Shown: one piece after another, positions 23,405 through 24,133 of the stretch | Layout: every line of letters starts with the position of its first letter | How positions within the stretch are numbered: position 1 is the stretch's first letter | Translations under genes and position numbers: made by a program | Assembly: GCA_033549305.1 (NCBI GenBank) | Contig: JAWSUV010000033.1 | Location: forward strand, 1-24,133 | DNA from: Anoxynatronum sp033549305 | Lineage (GTDB): Bacteria > Bacillota > Clostridia > Peptostreptococcales > Tindalliaceae | Direction: 5' to 3' | Length of the DNA: 24,133 nt | The notes under the pieces: generated by a model | What the model was told of the DNA's origin: nothing | The model's database searches: none | Seen by the model: the letters and a program-made list of their open reading frames with translations, nothing else

Positions 23405-24058
23405 ATGGGTGCAGGGATTAGCGATGCTCCATGCACGAGTGCAATCAAACAGCAGCAGCCTTCAGATGAAAGGATTGTTGGTGAAGCGAAAAACGGAGAT
23501 TTAAAAGCACTTGAATTGCTGATGAATCGCTACAAGAACTTTGTGCGCGCCAAAGCCCGATCCTATTACCTCATCGGGGCCGACCGTGAAGATATTATCC
23601 AGGAAGGAATGATTGGACTGTTTAAAGCAGTCCGTGACTATCGGGATGACAGACCATCTTCGTTTAAAGCATTTGCGGAGTTGTGTATCACCCGTCAGAT
23701 GATCACTGCCATTAAAACAGCGACCCGTCAAAAACATATACCGTTGAATTCATACATATCATTGAACAAACCAATGTACGATGAAGAGTCTGACCGAACA
23801 CTCATGGATGTAATCTCCGGTCAGAAACTGACAAATCCGGAAGAACTGATGATCTGTCGGGAGGAGTTGGGCAGTATTGAAAACCGCATGGGAGATATAC
23901 TGAGTGATTTAGAATTAAGAGTACTGACACTGTATGTCAATGGCCGGTCTTATCATGAGATAGCCTGTGAGATGAACCGGCATGTGAAATCCATTGATAA
24001 CGCCCTTCAACGGGTTAAAAGAAAACTTGAACGATACCTGGAAACCAGAAAAGCCTGA
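23405..24058 (+). CDS. sigH: RNA polymerase sigma-H factor (Spo0H)
   Basis: The 217-residue alternative sigma factor matches the 218 of Bacillus subtilis SigH, which directs transcription at the onset of sporulation and in stationary phase. Region 2 (about 38-110) contains AREYYL-like ARSYYLIGADREDIIQEG, where the DREDIIQEGMIGLFKA core binding segment is clear. Region 4 (about 165-215) ends with the HTH SYHEIACEMNRHVKSIDNALQRVKRKL. Region 3 is reduced, as in this sigma type. Starts GTG 23396, ATG 23399 and ATG 23405 are in frame. CAGGGGTG at 23391-23398 fits 23405 best. tuf begins 34 nt after the stop. This gene is the main indication that the organism sporulates. Confidence 0.94.
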   Translation: MGAGISDAPCTSAIKQQQPSDERIVGEAKNGDLKALELLMNRYKNFVRAKARSYYLIGADREDIIQEGMIGLFKAVRDYRDDRPSSFKAFAELCITRQMITAIKTATRQKHIPLNSYISLNKPMYDEESDRTLMDVISGQKLTNPEELMICREELGSIENRMGDILSDLELRVLTLYVNGRSYHEIACEMNRHVKSIDNALQRVKRKLERYLETRKA

Positions 24059-24092
24059 TGACTTCAGGAAGGAAGGAAAGGGAGGAAAGAAA

Positions 24093-24133
24093 ATGGGAAA
24101 AGCAAAATTTGAAAGAACAAAGACACACGTCAA
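24093..24133 (+). CDS. tuf: Elongation factor Tu, 5' end only
   Basis: Only 13 whole codons are present, reading MGKAKFERTKTHV, which matches the start of EF-Tu (family: AKAKFERTKPHVN). A strong purine-rich binding site (AAAGGGAGGAAAG, ending just before the start) precedes the ATG. The gene runs off the window. EF-Tu delivers aminoacyl-tRNA to the ribosome. Confidence 0.9.
   Translation, partial: MGKAKFERTKTHV

Noticed and set aside
1..24133. Mobile elements, CRISPR arrays, toxin-antitoxin or defence islands
   Set aside because: No transposase, integrase, terminal inverted repeats, regularly spaced repeats or defence-type genes were seen; gene order is conserved housekeeping.

Overview
The window looks like a chromosomal housekeeping region from an anaerobic, probably spore-forming Firmicute of the Clostridia. 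A Peptococcaceae-like lineage is plausible, but the species cannot be named from the sequence. The signs are a ctsR-mcsA-mcsB-clpC-radA block, a sigH (Spo0H) gene just before tuf, a cobalamin-dependent ribonucleotide reductase, flavin-dependent thymidylate synthase, a cysteine T-box, strong AAGGAGG ribosome binding sites and sigma-A promoters. Every recognised gene is on the + strand. I see no insertion sequence, prophage, CRISPR array or tRNA gene.

Layout. Positions 1-41 are the 3' end of a 5S rRNA, followed by its terminator. Next come three single-gene units, each with a promoter and a terminator: a DUF4015 glycosidase-like lipoprotein (199-1476), class II ribonucleotide reductase nrdJ (1669-4020), and an EF-G paralogue (4378-6459) behind an unexplained leader of about 245 nt. 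From 6546 a CtsR operator precedes ctsR-mcsA-mcsB-clpC, the protein-arginine-phosphorylation and Clp protease stress operon, which runs tightly into radA. A strong promoter precedes carD, then yacL (PIN-TRAM) and ispD-ispF (MEP isoprenoid pathway). Three aminoacyl-tRNA synthetase genes follow: proS (archaeal/eukaryotic-like type), gltX and cysS. cysS is controlled by a T-box with a TGC specifier. A promoter inside the 3' end of cysS probably serves mrnC, an unrecognised 128-residue membrane-anchored protein, thyX, rlmB and rae1/yacP, whose genes overlap or nearly overlap. sigH has its own promoter, and the window ends in the first codons of tuf.

The genes cover protein quality control, DNA repair, dNTP supply, tRNA charging, rRNA processing and modification, isoprenoid precursors and the sporulation sigma factor. 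The order from ctsR to sigH is the conserved Firmicute arrangement known from Bacillus subtilis. The visible differences are that disA is not between radA and yacL (carD is there), cysE is not between gltX and cysS, proS and thyX are inserted, and tuf follows sigH.

I found no clear undescribed multi-gene system. The least explained parts are the leader of the EF-G paralogue (4134-4377), which carries a 14-nt imperfect direct repeat spaced by 42 nt, and the 128-residue protein between mrnC and thyX.
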